Shown piece after piece: positions 1 to 5,657 of a stretch of DNA of 8,211 bases (its first letter is position 1; each line of letters begins with the position of its first letter). The notes beneath the pieces were generated by a model that was not told the origin of the DNA, did no database searches, and saw only the letters and a program-made list of their open reading frames with translations. Source of the stretch: Prevotellaceae bacterium. GTDB lineage: Bacteria; Bacteroidota; Bacteroidia; Bacteroidales; UBA932. The DNA lies in the NCBI GenBank assembly GCA_031267155.1, contig JAIRZR010000485.1:1-8211 (forward strand). The letters run 5' to 3'. A program made the translations under genes and the position numbers.

Positions 1-700
1 TTATGAGTATGCTTACCCCAGACAAAATTACGGCGATTTTCTGTATTGCAGACGATGTTTGCAAAGAATATGCACAGGAGGTCAAAAAACATCAAACACT
101 GCCATGCCACGGTAAAAAGAGCCGAAATCGCTCCTGTGAGATGTCTGACAGTGAAATTATAACCATCCTGTTATGTTTCCATTTTGGAAGTTTTCGTAAC
201 TTCAAACATTATTACATGTTTTGCGTGGGGAAACATTTGCGAAAAGAATTTCCCAAACATCTGTTATACAACAGATTTGTGGAAATGGAGCAATGTTGAT
301 GACAGGAATGTGAATGTACTTAAAGTATTGAGTGAAAATCTGTCTGGAAAACTTTACGGAGACAGGGGATATATTTCCGCTGCACTGTTCGCGTCTCTTT
401 TTAACGATGGCATTCATCCGGTAACCGGCATTAAAAGCAATATGAAAAATCGTCTCATGAGTTTGAGAGATAAAATACTGTTGCGTAAACGCTCTGTTAT
501 TGAAACCATTAACGACGAATTGAAAAATATTTGTCAAACAGAGCATTCCAGACACAGAAGTACGGTTAATTTTCTGATGAATCTGCTGTCTGCACTCACG
601 GCATACTGTTTCTTTGACAAAAAGCCGGCCATTCAGTTTGAACGGGAAAAAACTGACGGCCAGCTGGTGCTGTTCTGATAAAAATCAATTACTTATAGCT
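1..700 (+). mobile_element. IS982-family insertion sequence remnant, ends undefined
   Basis: The element is recognised only by its transposase (separate entry). The left end lies outside the window, because the transposase begins at base 3. The right end is not fixed. IS982 elements normally end within tens of bases of the transposase stop, so an end near 685-710 is plausible, and a sequence at 790-812 (TTATCCCGAACTCAGGTCATT) is a second candidate. Without the left inverted repeat neither can be confirmed. The transposase is broken, so the copy cannot move by itself; it could only be mobilised by a related intact copy elsewhere. Confidence 0.55.
3..678 (+). pseudogene. IS982-family transposase with internal deletion and frameshift
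   Basis: Two pieces in different frames make one broken transposase. The N-terminal piece, from ATG at 3 to about 291, begins MSMLTPDKITAIFCIADD and contains MSDSEIITILLCFHFGSFRNFKHYY and YNRFVEME, typical of IS982 transposases. Around base 292 the reading must jump to another frame, which continues NVDDRNVNVL, LYGDRGYISA, LLRKRSVIETINDELKN, RHRSTVNF to the TGA at 676-678. Family members are roughly 290-310 residues; the pieces total about 225. The missing part is about 80 residues, including the family's segment with the first Asp of the DDE triad. The second Asp (GDRGY) and the Glu (VIET) remain. One deletion whose length is not a multiple of three explains both the gap and the frameshift. 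The protein is surely inactive. Confidence 0.88.
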
Positions 701-1219
701 CCATAATAAAAAATCCGAAGTGATGATTGCTGCGGAAAAATAAACTTGTGTCCAGTAGTTCTTTTGATTACTGGCTTGAAGTCAGGATGCTTATCCCGAA
801 CTCAGGTCATTAATGCGCCTGCTGAAATTGAATCTTTTATCATTGTCCTTTTTATTTAAAATTTCACGGCGCAAAGGTAATGCGGAAATTATATAGCCTG
901 GTTTTCCCTGCGGCTCTTTTTTGCTTTGTCGTGTGGCTCAATTGATGTTTTTTGCGTGCTAATAGTACGGATTGTCAGTATTTTAAGAGGTAATTTTCTC
1001 TGTCTGTGAAAATTTTTCAATCCACGTTATCCGTGTGCTATAAAAAAATCAGTACAATCCCGTCGTATGACCTGTTTTCACCCCGAATACAGTATTTTTC
1101 ATAAATATTGGCGTTCCGGTAACCAGCCTTGACGGAATATTCGTCGCGGATACCGGAATAATGTATATTTGGTTTCCACGTCAAAACAAGTGAGAGGCAT
1201 ATTTGCCGTAAATACTGTT
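679..1219. other. AT-rich gap with no recognisable gene
   Basis: About 540 bases between the transposase remnant and the AAA ATPase fragment. No reading frame on either strand gives a protein I recognise. A 61-codon minus-strand frame (1038-1223) is rich in Tyr, Arg and Ile but matches no family I know. A 6-base inverted repeat (CCAGTA 752-757, TACTGG 769-774) could be a weak hairpin. The only gene-like signal is a minus-strand promoter and start codon at 841-879, listed separately. The stretch is probably debris from earlier insertions and deletions. Confidence 0.5.
872..879 (-). promoter_or_regulatory. Possible Bacteroidetes -7 promoter element, minus strand
   Basis: Read on the minus strand, bases 879-872 are TACCTTTG, an exact match to the Bacteroidetes -7 consensus TAnnTTTG. 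About 28 bases further on, after an AAGGAC sequence, an ATG (843-841) opens a frame reading MIKDSISAGALMT, ended by TGA at 804-802. This order (-7 box, short leader, purine-rich site, ATG) looks like the start of a gene whose body has been lost, perhaps to an insertion or deletion on the transposase side. I see no TTG at the expected -33 position, so the call is weak. Confidence 0.35.
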
Positions 1220-1600
1220 TCACCTTTTTTACTTGGCGAAAATAATAGTGGAAAAACTTCAGTTTTGGAATCTATCTTTTTGTTGTCAGGTATCTCTAAT
1301 CCCCAATTGGCATTGAATATAAATCTTATGCATGGTTTGAATGTAGCAGAAGATTCGTTGAAGTATATTTTTCATAATCTTGAAACTAATGATAAACCGC
1401 TCATTATCGGAGATTTTTCACAGAATACAAATCGGAAAATAGAAATATCACCAATTTTTGAGAAAAATGTTGTCAGTAAAGAAATTGATACTTCATTACA
1501 GGACAACTCTTCTTCTGTTTTGTCTGCCGTGCCTTTGCCTGAAATTTTGGGACTGGATTATGCTTTTACAATTAAAAGAATTCACGAACAAATGTATTAA
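1220..1600 (+). pseudogene. AAA (RecF/OLD-like) ATPase fragment
   Basis: From about 1220 the + strand reads FLLGENNSGKTSVLESIFLL. This is a Walker A P-loop (GENNSGKT) in the form typical of AAA_15/AAA_21 ATPases related to RecF, OLD nucleases and RloA-like proteins. It continues NPQLALNINLMHGL and DSLKYIFHNLETNDKPLI, seen in Bacteroidales members of this group, and stops at 1598-1600. Complete proteins run to about 350-450 residues. Here the first ~25 residues before the P-loop (the usual IKNFR-type strand) are replaced by unrelated sequence from the 1169 frame. The signature (LSGGQ-like), Walker B and D-loop parts are absent downstream. Such ATPases often sit in anti-phage or restriction-associated loci, but that role is inference here. 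The remaining product could not hydrolyse ATP in the normal way. Confidence 0.72.
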
Positions 1601-1773
1601 AACAAAGTAAAAATACTGACATACAGGACAGTATGAGAGTTATCTCTATTGTTAATACGCTCAAAGAGGGTTTTCCAATCATACTCGCGTTCTTATGAAG
1701 GTTTGGATTTGGCTCTTGAAAACAAAATGGAGTTTGAATAGTGAGGGCGGTATCAGTTTGTTGCTGTTCGCGC
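1601..1773 (+). pseudogene. Decayed coding debris after the AAA ATPase fragment
   Basis: Short pieces in different + frames look protein-like but are interrupted by stops. One reads DIQDSMRVISIVNTLKEGF (about 1616-1675). Another reads SYEGLDLALENKMEFE up to a TAG at 1738-1740, and just beyond is EGGISLLLFALGK. The last two could be the eroded C-terminal half of the same ATPase, where the family has a strand, a GLD-like turn and a G(D/G)GI segment. This is a weak resemblance judged by eye, and the pieces could come from another gene. Confidence 0.3.
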
Positions 1774-1802
1774 TTGGTAAATGAATTTTTTATCTAACTT
1801 TG
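1774..1802 (+). promoter_or_regulatory. Bacteroidetes-type promoter for the acetyltransferase gene
   Basis: TAACTTTG at 1795-1802 matches the -7 consensus TAnnTTTG exactly. A TTG at 1774-1776 lies 18 bases upstream, close to the usual 19-21 spacing of the -33 element. Transcription would begin near 1809, leaving a leader of about 30 bases before ATG 1838. The promoter lies just after the ATPase debris, so the acetyltransferase gene may still be transcribed. Confidence 0.6.
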
Positions 1803-1837
1803 TCGTTTAAAATAAACAAACAGCATATAATGTCAGG

Positions 1838-2431
1838 ATGAAAACAGAATTGGAAAAATGTATGGATGGAGAATGGTATAATTGCCATAATCAGGTTTTT
1901 ATGGATTTCAAAGCTATAGCTCGAAAGATTTTGGCGCGATATAATGAATTGTCTTACGATGCTAAGGATAAACGATATGATGTGTTAAAACAGTTGTTTG
2001 GCGGAATAGGGAATAACGTTTCAGTAGGTAATCCTTTCATCTGCGATTACGGGAGAAATATTTATCTTGGCGACAATGTGTCGATAAATATGAATTGTAC
2101 GTTTGTGGATTGCAATAAAATAACAGTAGGGAATAATGTTTTAATTGCGTCAAACGTGCAGATTTATACGGCTGCACATCCTGTTGAGCTTGACGAAAGA
2201 TTAACGCCCGACTGGAAACCGGACGGTAAGGAATATTTCTGCCGTACTTTCGCTCTTCCTGTTACCGTCTGCGACGGTTGCTGGATCGGCGGCGGCGTTA
2301 TCATTGTACTAGGGGTTACGGTTGGCGAGAACTCTGTAATCGGCGCGGGGAGCGTGGTGTGTTCCTTTTCCAAAACCAAATTGTTTGTTCCCACATATTT
2401 TAATATGCGGACAGGTTTTGCGTTCAGATAA
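1838..2431 (+). CDS. Maa/LacA-type sugar O-acetyltransferase with replaced C-terminus
   Basis: A left-handed beta-helix acetyltransferase of the maltose/galactoside O-acetyltransferase group, which moves acetyl from acetyl-CoA to a sugar hydroxyl in the cytoplasm. The N-terminal mac domain (about residues 1-50, KCMDGEWYNCHN...ARYNELSYDAKD) is present. Hexapeptide repeats follow (about 56-111), then the catalytic His114 in YTAAHPVE, and a second run (WIGGGVIIVLGVTVGENSVIGAGSVV, about 149-174). Family members normally continue with a segment like KDIPPNVVAVGNPCRVIR. Here, after Val174 (base 2359), the frame runs into 22 unrelated residues (CSFSKTKLFVP...) and stops. Total length (197) is near normal by chance. 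The start at 1838 fits the promoter upstream; an earlier ATG at 1830 closes after three codons. The catalytic core is intact, but loss of the terminal coil and tail may destabilise the trimer. The true substrate is unknown. Confidence 0.82.
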   Translation: MKTELEKCMDGEWYNCHNQVFMDFKAIARKILARYNELSYDAKDKRYDVLKQLFGGIGNNVSVGNPFICDYGRNIYLGDNVSINMNCTFVDCNKITVGNNVLIASNVQIYTAAHPVELDERLTPDWKPDGKEYFCRTFALPVTVCDGCWIGGGVIIVLGVTVGENSVIGAGSVVCSFSKTKLFVPTYFNMRTGFAFR

Positions 2432-2499
2432 TCGAACAGAGAAAGGTCGTTCGCAAACAGAATTGCGCCGAGCTTGTGTTTGCTATTGATATTGATGCT
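2360..2499 (-). pseudogene. Gene fragment, possibly of an AlbA_2-type ATP-binding protein
   Basis: On the minus strand this stretch reads SININSKHKLGAILFANDLS followed by LFDYLNAKPVRILKYVGTNN and LVLEKEH. It looks like real protein. The pattern (A)ILFAxDxxxF...VRxxKYxGxxxxxxEKE resembles the middle of COG2865-type proteins with an AlbA_2 putative DNA-binding domain, often annotated as ATP-binding or transcriptional regulator proteins. The match is from memory and moderate. The fragment ends at the junction with the acetyltransferase gene near 2359 and has no recognisable continuation upstream (2500-2706). The two genes are therefore fused tail to tail, and the acetyltransferase uses this fragment's complement as its last codons. 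Confidence 0.4.
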
Positions 2500-2557
2500 T
2501 CTGACGGGGGAGCAAGCTGTCGGGGATAGATTTGATACACAGACAGAATGTCGAAAT

Positions 2558-2586
2558 AAAGGATTATCTGTACGGGATAATCCTTT
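2558..2586. terminator. 11-base-pair perfect hairpin, possible terminator
   Basis: AAAGGATTATC (2558-2568) pairs perfectly with GATAATCCTTT (2576-2586) around a 7-base loop. On the + strand the stem ends in a short run of T (2584-2587), so it could act as a weak intrinsic terminator between the acetyltransferase gene and pcrA. The stem is AT-rich and the T-run short; it could equally be an end of a lost mobile element or a simple palindromic repeat. Confidence 0.4.
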
Positions 2587-2756
2587 TGATATTCTGGAGT
2601 GTCTTATGCTTAAAAAAACTGTTTGCAATAATTTTTTCCGCAATAGCACCTCAAAATAATATTTCGCTGAATTAAGCGCGATTTTGCCAATTCGAAAAAA
2701 TGACATAATTTTGTAACCATTAAAACAGTATGTTTTGTTTATAAAAGTTTGATATT

Positions 2757-2789
2757 TTGTTACACTTGTAGAAAATTGAGTAAAGTTTG
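2757..2789 (+). promoter_or_regulatory. Probable promoter of pcrA
   Basis: TAAAGTTTG at 2781-2789 is the Bacteroidetes -7 element with one extra base between TA and TTTG. A TTG at 2757-2759 lies 21 bases upstream in the -33 position. The -7 box ends only eight bases before ATG 2798, so the transcript would be nearly leaderless. No clear Shine-Dalgarno sequence is present. Confidence 0.45.
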
Positions 2790-2797
2790 CGAAAATT

Positions 2798-5092
2798 ATG
2801 AAAGATATTTTAGCTGATTTAAGCCCTGTACAGCGGGATGCTGTCAGGCAGATTGACGGGCCAAGTTTGATTATCGCCGGAGCCGGTTCCGGGAAAACAA
2901 GAGTACTGACATATAAAATCGCCTATCTGATGCTTAACGATATTCCACCGAGATCGGTGCTTGCCCTGACTTTTACGAACAAGGCTGCAAAGGAAATGAA
3001 GGAACGCATAATCAAAGTCGCAGGAAAACAGGCGAACAAACTGTGGATGGGAACTTTTCACTCCATTTTTTCGAGAATACTGCGCACCGAAGCGGAGACC
3101 ATAGGCTTCAAGTCCAACTATACGATATACGATACGACCGATTCGCTGAGCATAATACGGGGTATTATAAAGGAAATGAACGTAAATGACAAAGTTTACA
3201 GGGACAGGGATGTGTACAGCAGGATATCAATGGCGAAAAACAGCCTGATGACGCCTGCCGCATACGCTTCAAACGCGCAGCTGGCAAATGAAGACATACA
3301 GTCGCACAGACCGAAAATCTCGGGAATATATCAAAGATATTTCATGAAATGCCGTAATGCAAATGCTATGGATTTCGACGATTTACTGTTATATACAAAT
3401 ATCCTGTTCCGCGATAATCCCGATATACTGAAAAAATACCAGCAGTGGTTCAAATACATTCTGGTTGATGAATATCAGGACACTAATGTTGCCCAGTATC
3501 TTATTGTCAAGCGTCTGGCCGAAGTATCCCGCAATATTACCGTTGTGGGCGACGATGCACAGAGCATTTATTCGTTTCGGGGAGCAAGAATCGAGAATAT
3601 CCTGAATTTCAGGAAAGATTACCCGAATTATACCGAATATAAGCTGGAACAGAACTATCGCTCGACTCAAACAATCGTTAATGCGGCCAACAGTCTTATT
3701 GCCAAAAATAAGAAACAGCTGAAAAAAACATGTTTTTCCGAAGGAGACGTGGGCGAAAAGATAGATATTATCAGGGCGTTTACCGATCAGGAAGAGGGAC
3801 AGCTTATCGCATCCATGGTTGTAGATACGGTGTATGGGAAACAGGTGAACTATTCGGATATAGCCATTCTCTACAGAACAAATGCGCAGTCAAGAATATT
3901 CGAGGATTCTCTCCGGCGGAGGAATATTCCCTATAGAATATATGGGGGGATTTCGTTTTATCAGCGCGCCGAAATAAAGGATGCTTTGGCTTACATGCGT
4001 CTGGCTGTGAATCCCCTGGACGACGAGGCAATGATCAGAGTCATAAACTATCCCGCAAGAGGCATAGGCAACAGTTCCATGGATAAAATACAGGCGTATG
4101 CCCTTGACAATAACCTCAGTCTGTGGGAAACTGTCGGAAAACTGCCACTGACGAATACAGGCCCGAAAGATTCTGTAAATATTGGCGTGAAAGATTCCAT
4201 CCTGAAAAAGATCGCCGAATTCAGGGAGCTTGTCGAATCGTTTATAATAAAGGTAAATACCGAAGACGCCTACTCTTTCGCTTCGAATATAATCAGGCAG
4301 TCCGGAATGATGGCGGAACTTAAAGCGAACAGGACGCCGGAAGGAATATCGCGTATCGAAAATATCGAAGAACTTTTAAACAGTATAAAAGGATATATAA
4401 AAAATTCCGAGAGCAGCGGAGACAGTCCGATGATAGCCGAATATCTGCAGAATGTTTCCCTGATAACCGACATGGACAAGGATTCTTCAAAAGACAGTAA
4501 CAAAGTAACCCTGATGACGATACATTCCGCCAAAGGTCTCGAGTTCAGTTATATTTTCATTGTAGGGATGGAAGAGGGGCTTTTTCCGGGAAGCAATTCC
4601 ATTCAGTCGGAACATTCTCTGGAAGAGGAACGGCGTCTTTTCTATGTGGCGCTGACGCGGGCGGCGGTAAAGGCAACGATTTCATTTGCGCAAACGAGAT
4701 ACCGCTGGGGAAATCTGGGATCATCCACGCCAAGCCGTTTTTTACGCGACATAGACAAATCCTATATCTCGGCCAGCTCCGCCAAAAGCGCCCTGGAGAC
4801 AAGGGAAAAGCCTCAGTTGAGTAATTTCTACAAAAAAAGTGAGAAAACAGACGGCGACCACCAGTATAAGCCCCTGAAACCGGCAATGAAATCACAGGAA
4901 AAGGTTGACGAAACAGCATTCATTCCAGTCGGGACGGAAGTCGAACATGCCCGTTTCGGACGGGGACGCATTGTGGGAATCGACGTCGAAGGAAACGATG
5001 TAAGAGCAAAAATCGAATTTTACACCGCCGGCATGAAAACTTTAATACTGAAGTTTGCGCAGCTCGAAATTATCGAAAATCCGGAAAAATAA
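2798..5092 (+). CDS. pcrA: ATP-dependent DNA helicase PcrA/UvrD (superfamily 1A)
   Basis: A 3'-5' DNA helicase acting in nucleotide excision repair, mismatch repair and removal of protein roadblocks. All superfamily 1A motifs are present: Q-motif LSPVQRDAV (8-16), Walker A AGAGSGKTR (27-35), motif Ia ALTFTNKAAKEM, motif Ib TFHS, Walker B VDEYQDT (223-229), motif III VVGDDAQSIYSFRGA (249-263), motif IV EQNYRST, motif V TIHSAKGLEF (574-583) and motif VI EEERRLFYVALTRA (609-622). A basic, low-complexity linker (about 655-705) leads to the C-terminal Tudor-like domain (about 711-760, VEHARFGRGRIVGID), which in PcrA/UvrD contacts RNA polymerase. At 764 residues it is full length for the family. 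The start fits the Q-motif position. It is monocistronic in appearance, with debris upstream and a repeat-rich gap downstream. PcrA and UvrD cannot be separated by name here; a Rep-type helicase is less likely because of the Tudor domain. Confidence 0.97.
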   Translation: MKDILADLSPVQRDAVRQIDGPSLIIAGAGSGKTRVLTYKIAYLMLNDIPPRSVLALTFTNKAAKEMKERIIKVAGKQANKLWMGTFHSIFSRILRTEAETIGFKSNYTIYDTTDSLSIIRGIIKEMNVNDKVYRDRDVYSRISMAKNSLMTPAAYASNAQLANEDIQSHRPKISGIYQRYFMKCRNANAMDFDDLLLYTNILFRDNPDILKKYQQWFKYILVDEYQDTNVAQYLIVKRLAEVSRNITVVGDDAQSIYSFRGARIENILNFRKDYPNYTEYKLEQNYRSTQTIVNAANSLIAKNKKQLKKTCFSEGDVGEKIDIIRAFTDQEEGQLIASMVVDTVYGKQVNYSDIAILYRTNAQSRIFEDSLRRRNIPYRIYGGISFYQRAEIKDALAYMRLAVNPLDDEAMIRVINYPARGIGNSSMDKIQAYALDNNLSLWETVGKLPLTNTGPKDSVNIGVKDSILKKIAEFRELVESFIIKVNTEDAYSFASNIIRQSGMMAELKANRTPEGISRIENIEELLNSIKGYIKNSESSGDSPMIAEYLQNVSLITDMDKDSSKDSNKVTLMTIHSAKGLEFSYIFIVGMEEGLFPGSNSIQSEHSLEEERRLFYVALTRAAVKATISFAQTRYRWGNLGSSTPSRFLRDIDKSYISASSAKSALETREKPQLSNFYKKSEKTDGDHQYKPLKPAMKSQEKVDETAFIPVGTEVEHARFGRGRIVGIDVEGNDVRAKIEFYTAGMKTLILKFAQLEIIENPEK

Positions 5093-5104
5093 GCCATTTC
5101 CGGA
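5080..5104 (+). terminator. Hairpin spanning the pcrA stop codon
   Basis: TCCGGAAA (5080-5087) and TTTCCGGA (5097-5104) form an 8-base-pair perfect stem with a 9-base loop holding the pcrA TAA. No T-run follows, so it is not a classical intrinsic terminator. It may instead protect the 3' end of the message or contribute to pausing together with the larger palindrome downstream. Confidence 0.35.
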
Positions 5105-5183
5105 CTGATGAAACGAAGCAATTGGCGCTGTGGCGAAGCTTGCAATCCCGGTATTGCGGCCAGTTTTAGCTACAAATAACAAC

Positions 5184-5235
5184 ATGGGCTTTAGCCCTAA
5201 TAAAAATACTGAAAATGTAGGACTAAAGCTCCCAT
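5184..5235. repeat. REP-like imperfect palindrome
   Basis: ATGGGCTTTAGCCCTA (5184-5199) is nearly the reverse complement of TAGGACTAAAGCTCCCAT (5218-5235). ATGGG pairs with CCCAT, CTTTAG with CTAAAG, and CCTA with TAGG, with a two-base bulge and one mismatch, around an 18-base AT-rich loop. The left arm itself contains the 12-base palindrome GGGCTTTAGCCC. Such intergenic palindromes just after a stop codon are typical of REP elements and may end or stabilise the pcrA transcript. Copy number in the genome cannot be seen from here. Confidence 0.6.
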
Positions 5236-5262
5236 AGTATGAAGTTGAATTGCTGTTTGTTT

Positions 5263-5369
5263 GCTTTCCCCAAAAAGCCCGCCTGCTTTCCCCAAAAAGC
5301 CCGCCTGCGATTTCAAAAAGCAGGCCTGCTTTTAAAATTTACAGGCCTGCTTTTTTGAAAAGCCCGCCT
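5263..5369. repeat. Degenerate 21/22-base tandem repeat, five units
   Basis: Units start at 5263, 5285, 5307, 5328 and 5349. The first two are identical 22-mers (GCTTTCCCCAAAAAG then CCCGCCT); the last three are 21-mers keeping an initial GC, an A/T-rich middle and a GCCT end. Units 1, 2 and 5 end CCCGCCT, while units 3 and 4 end CAGGCCT. A degraded sixth unit seems to run to about 5412, ending GCAGGCGG. The step from 22 to 21 bases breaks any frame across the array, so it is not coding. The junction of units 3 and 4 contains the 18-base perfect palindrome AAAAGCAGGCCTGCTTTT (5316-5333). Expansion by replication slippage is likely. Confidence 0.85.
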
Positions 5370-5533
5370 GCTTTTTCCTTTTTCTTTTCGGACTTCAAAA
5401 TTGCAGGCGGAATCCGTAATGGCAAAAGCAGTTACGGAAAACTTTATCCGCATGTACGGTGCAGTATTCAGACGTGAAAACGTTACGCCTGTCGAAAGAA
5501 AACTAACGGCAAATATTTGCATGTTTATAAAAA

Positions 5534-5574
5534 CAGGAGATCGGCGTTTATGCATAAGCTGTCAAAATCTCCTG
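5534..5574 (+). promoter_or_regulatory. Hairpin that would cover the RBS of a mini-ORF
   Basis: CAGGAGAT (5534-5541) pairs perfectly with ATCTCCTG (5567-5574) around a 25-base loop, which contains the palindrome TTATGCATAA. The left arm includes AGGAGA (5535-5540), the best Shine-Dalgarno match in the interval, placed nine bases before an ATG at 5550. Pairing would hide this site. The arrangement could be regulatory, or chance. Confidence 0.3.
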
Positions 5575-5591
5575 CTATTCAGATATTTTAA
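5550..5591 (+). CDS. Possible 13-residue leader-like peptide
   Basis: ATG 5550 follows AGGAGA by nine bases and opens MHKLSKSPAIQIF, ending at TAA 5589-5591, about 65 bases before lrp. A good ribosome-binding site is unusual in this neighbourhood, where the large genes have none, and the site lies in the arm of a hairpin. There is no run of one amino acid as in attenuator peptides. It also lies upstream of the only promoter-like box for lrp (5623-5630), so it would matter only if a longer transcript crosses it. The call is tentative. Confidence 0.2.
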   Translation: MHKLSKSPAIQIF

Positions 5592-5622
5592 CAGCAAAAA
5601 CCATTCATTGAATATTTTTTAC

Positions 5623-5630
5623 TAAGTTTG
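5623..5630 (+). promoter_or_regulatory. -7 promoter element of the lrp-pheS operon
   Basis: TAAGTTTG exactly matches the Bacteroidetes -7 consensus TAnnTTTG. It lies 27 bases before the lrp ATG at 5658, giving a leader of about 20 bases. No TTG stands at the ideal -33 spacing; the nearest, at 5608-5610, is too close. The upstream half may be weak, and regulation by a bound factor such as the Lrp product itself is possible but not shown. Confidence 0.5.
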
Positions 5631-5657
5631 CGCGTCAAAATTAGAACGGTATATTTT

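Larger units (their letters stand above)
5105..5657. other. Non-coding, repeat-rich interval between pcrA and lrp
   Basis: No convincing gene of normal size lies in this stretch of roughly 550 bases. Short frames exist (for example + 5419-5625, 68 codons, beginning MAKAVTENFIRMYGAVFRRE) but resemble no family I know. The frames across 5250-5410 are products of the tandem repeat. The interval contains, in order, a REP-like imperfect palindrome, the 21/22-base tandem repeat, a hairpin over a 13-codon mini-ORF, and the lrp promoter; each is listed separately. A short matching pair AGCAATT (5115-5121) and AATTGCT (5248-5254) flanks the palindrome. Confidence 0.55.

Noticed and set aside
1038..1223. 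Minus-strand 61-codon frame
   Set aside because: No recognised domain, and it overlaps the approach to the AAA ATPase fragment; treated as debris.
2474..2659. Plus-strand 61-codon frame (MCLLLILMLLTGEQ...)
   Set aside because: The hydrophobic start resembles a signal peptide, but it is the complement of the minus-strand gene fragment and runs through the hairpin; no family match.
5263..5412. Possible CRISPR array
   Set aside because: Units are 21-22 bases and directly adjacent, with no unique spacers and no cas genes nearby; it is a tandem repeat.
5250..5477. Plus-strand frame of 75 codons rich in Ser, Pro and Lys
   Set aside because: It is a translation of the tandem repeat, starts at a TTG without a ribosome site, and the 22- to 21-base unit change breaks its peptide periodicity.
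5313..5555. Minus-strand frame of 80 codons across the repeat
   Set aside because: Its C-terminal half is repeat-derived (KSRPAF-like), it matches no known family and lacks a promoter; likely chance.
5419..5625. Possible small gene beginning MAKAVTENFIRMYG
   Set aside because: No recognised family, no ribosome site, a Cys- and Phe-rich low-complexity tail, and it overlaps the lrp promoter; not supported enough to call.
5628..5657. Upstream TTG start for the lrp gene
   Set aside because: The TTG overlaps the -7 promoter box, so it would lie before the transcription start; ATG 5658 fits family N-termini.
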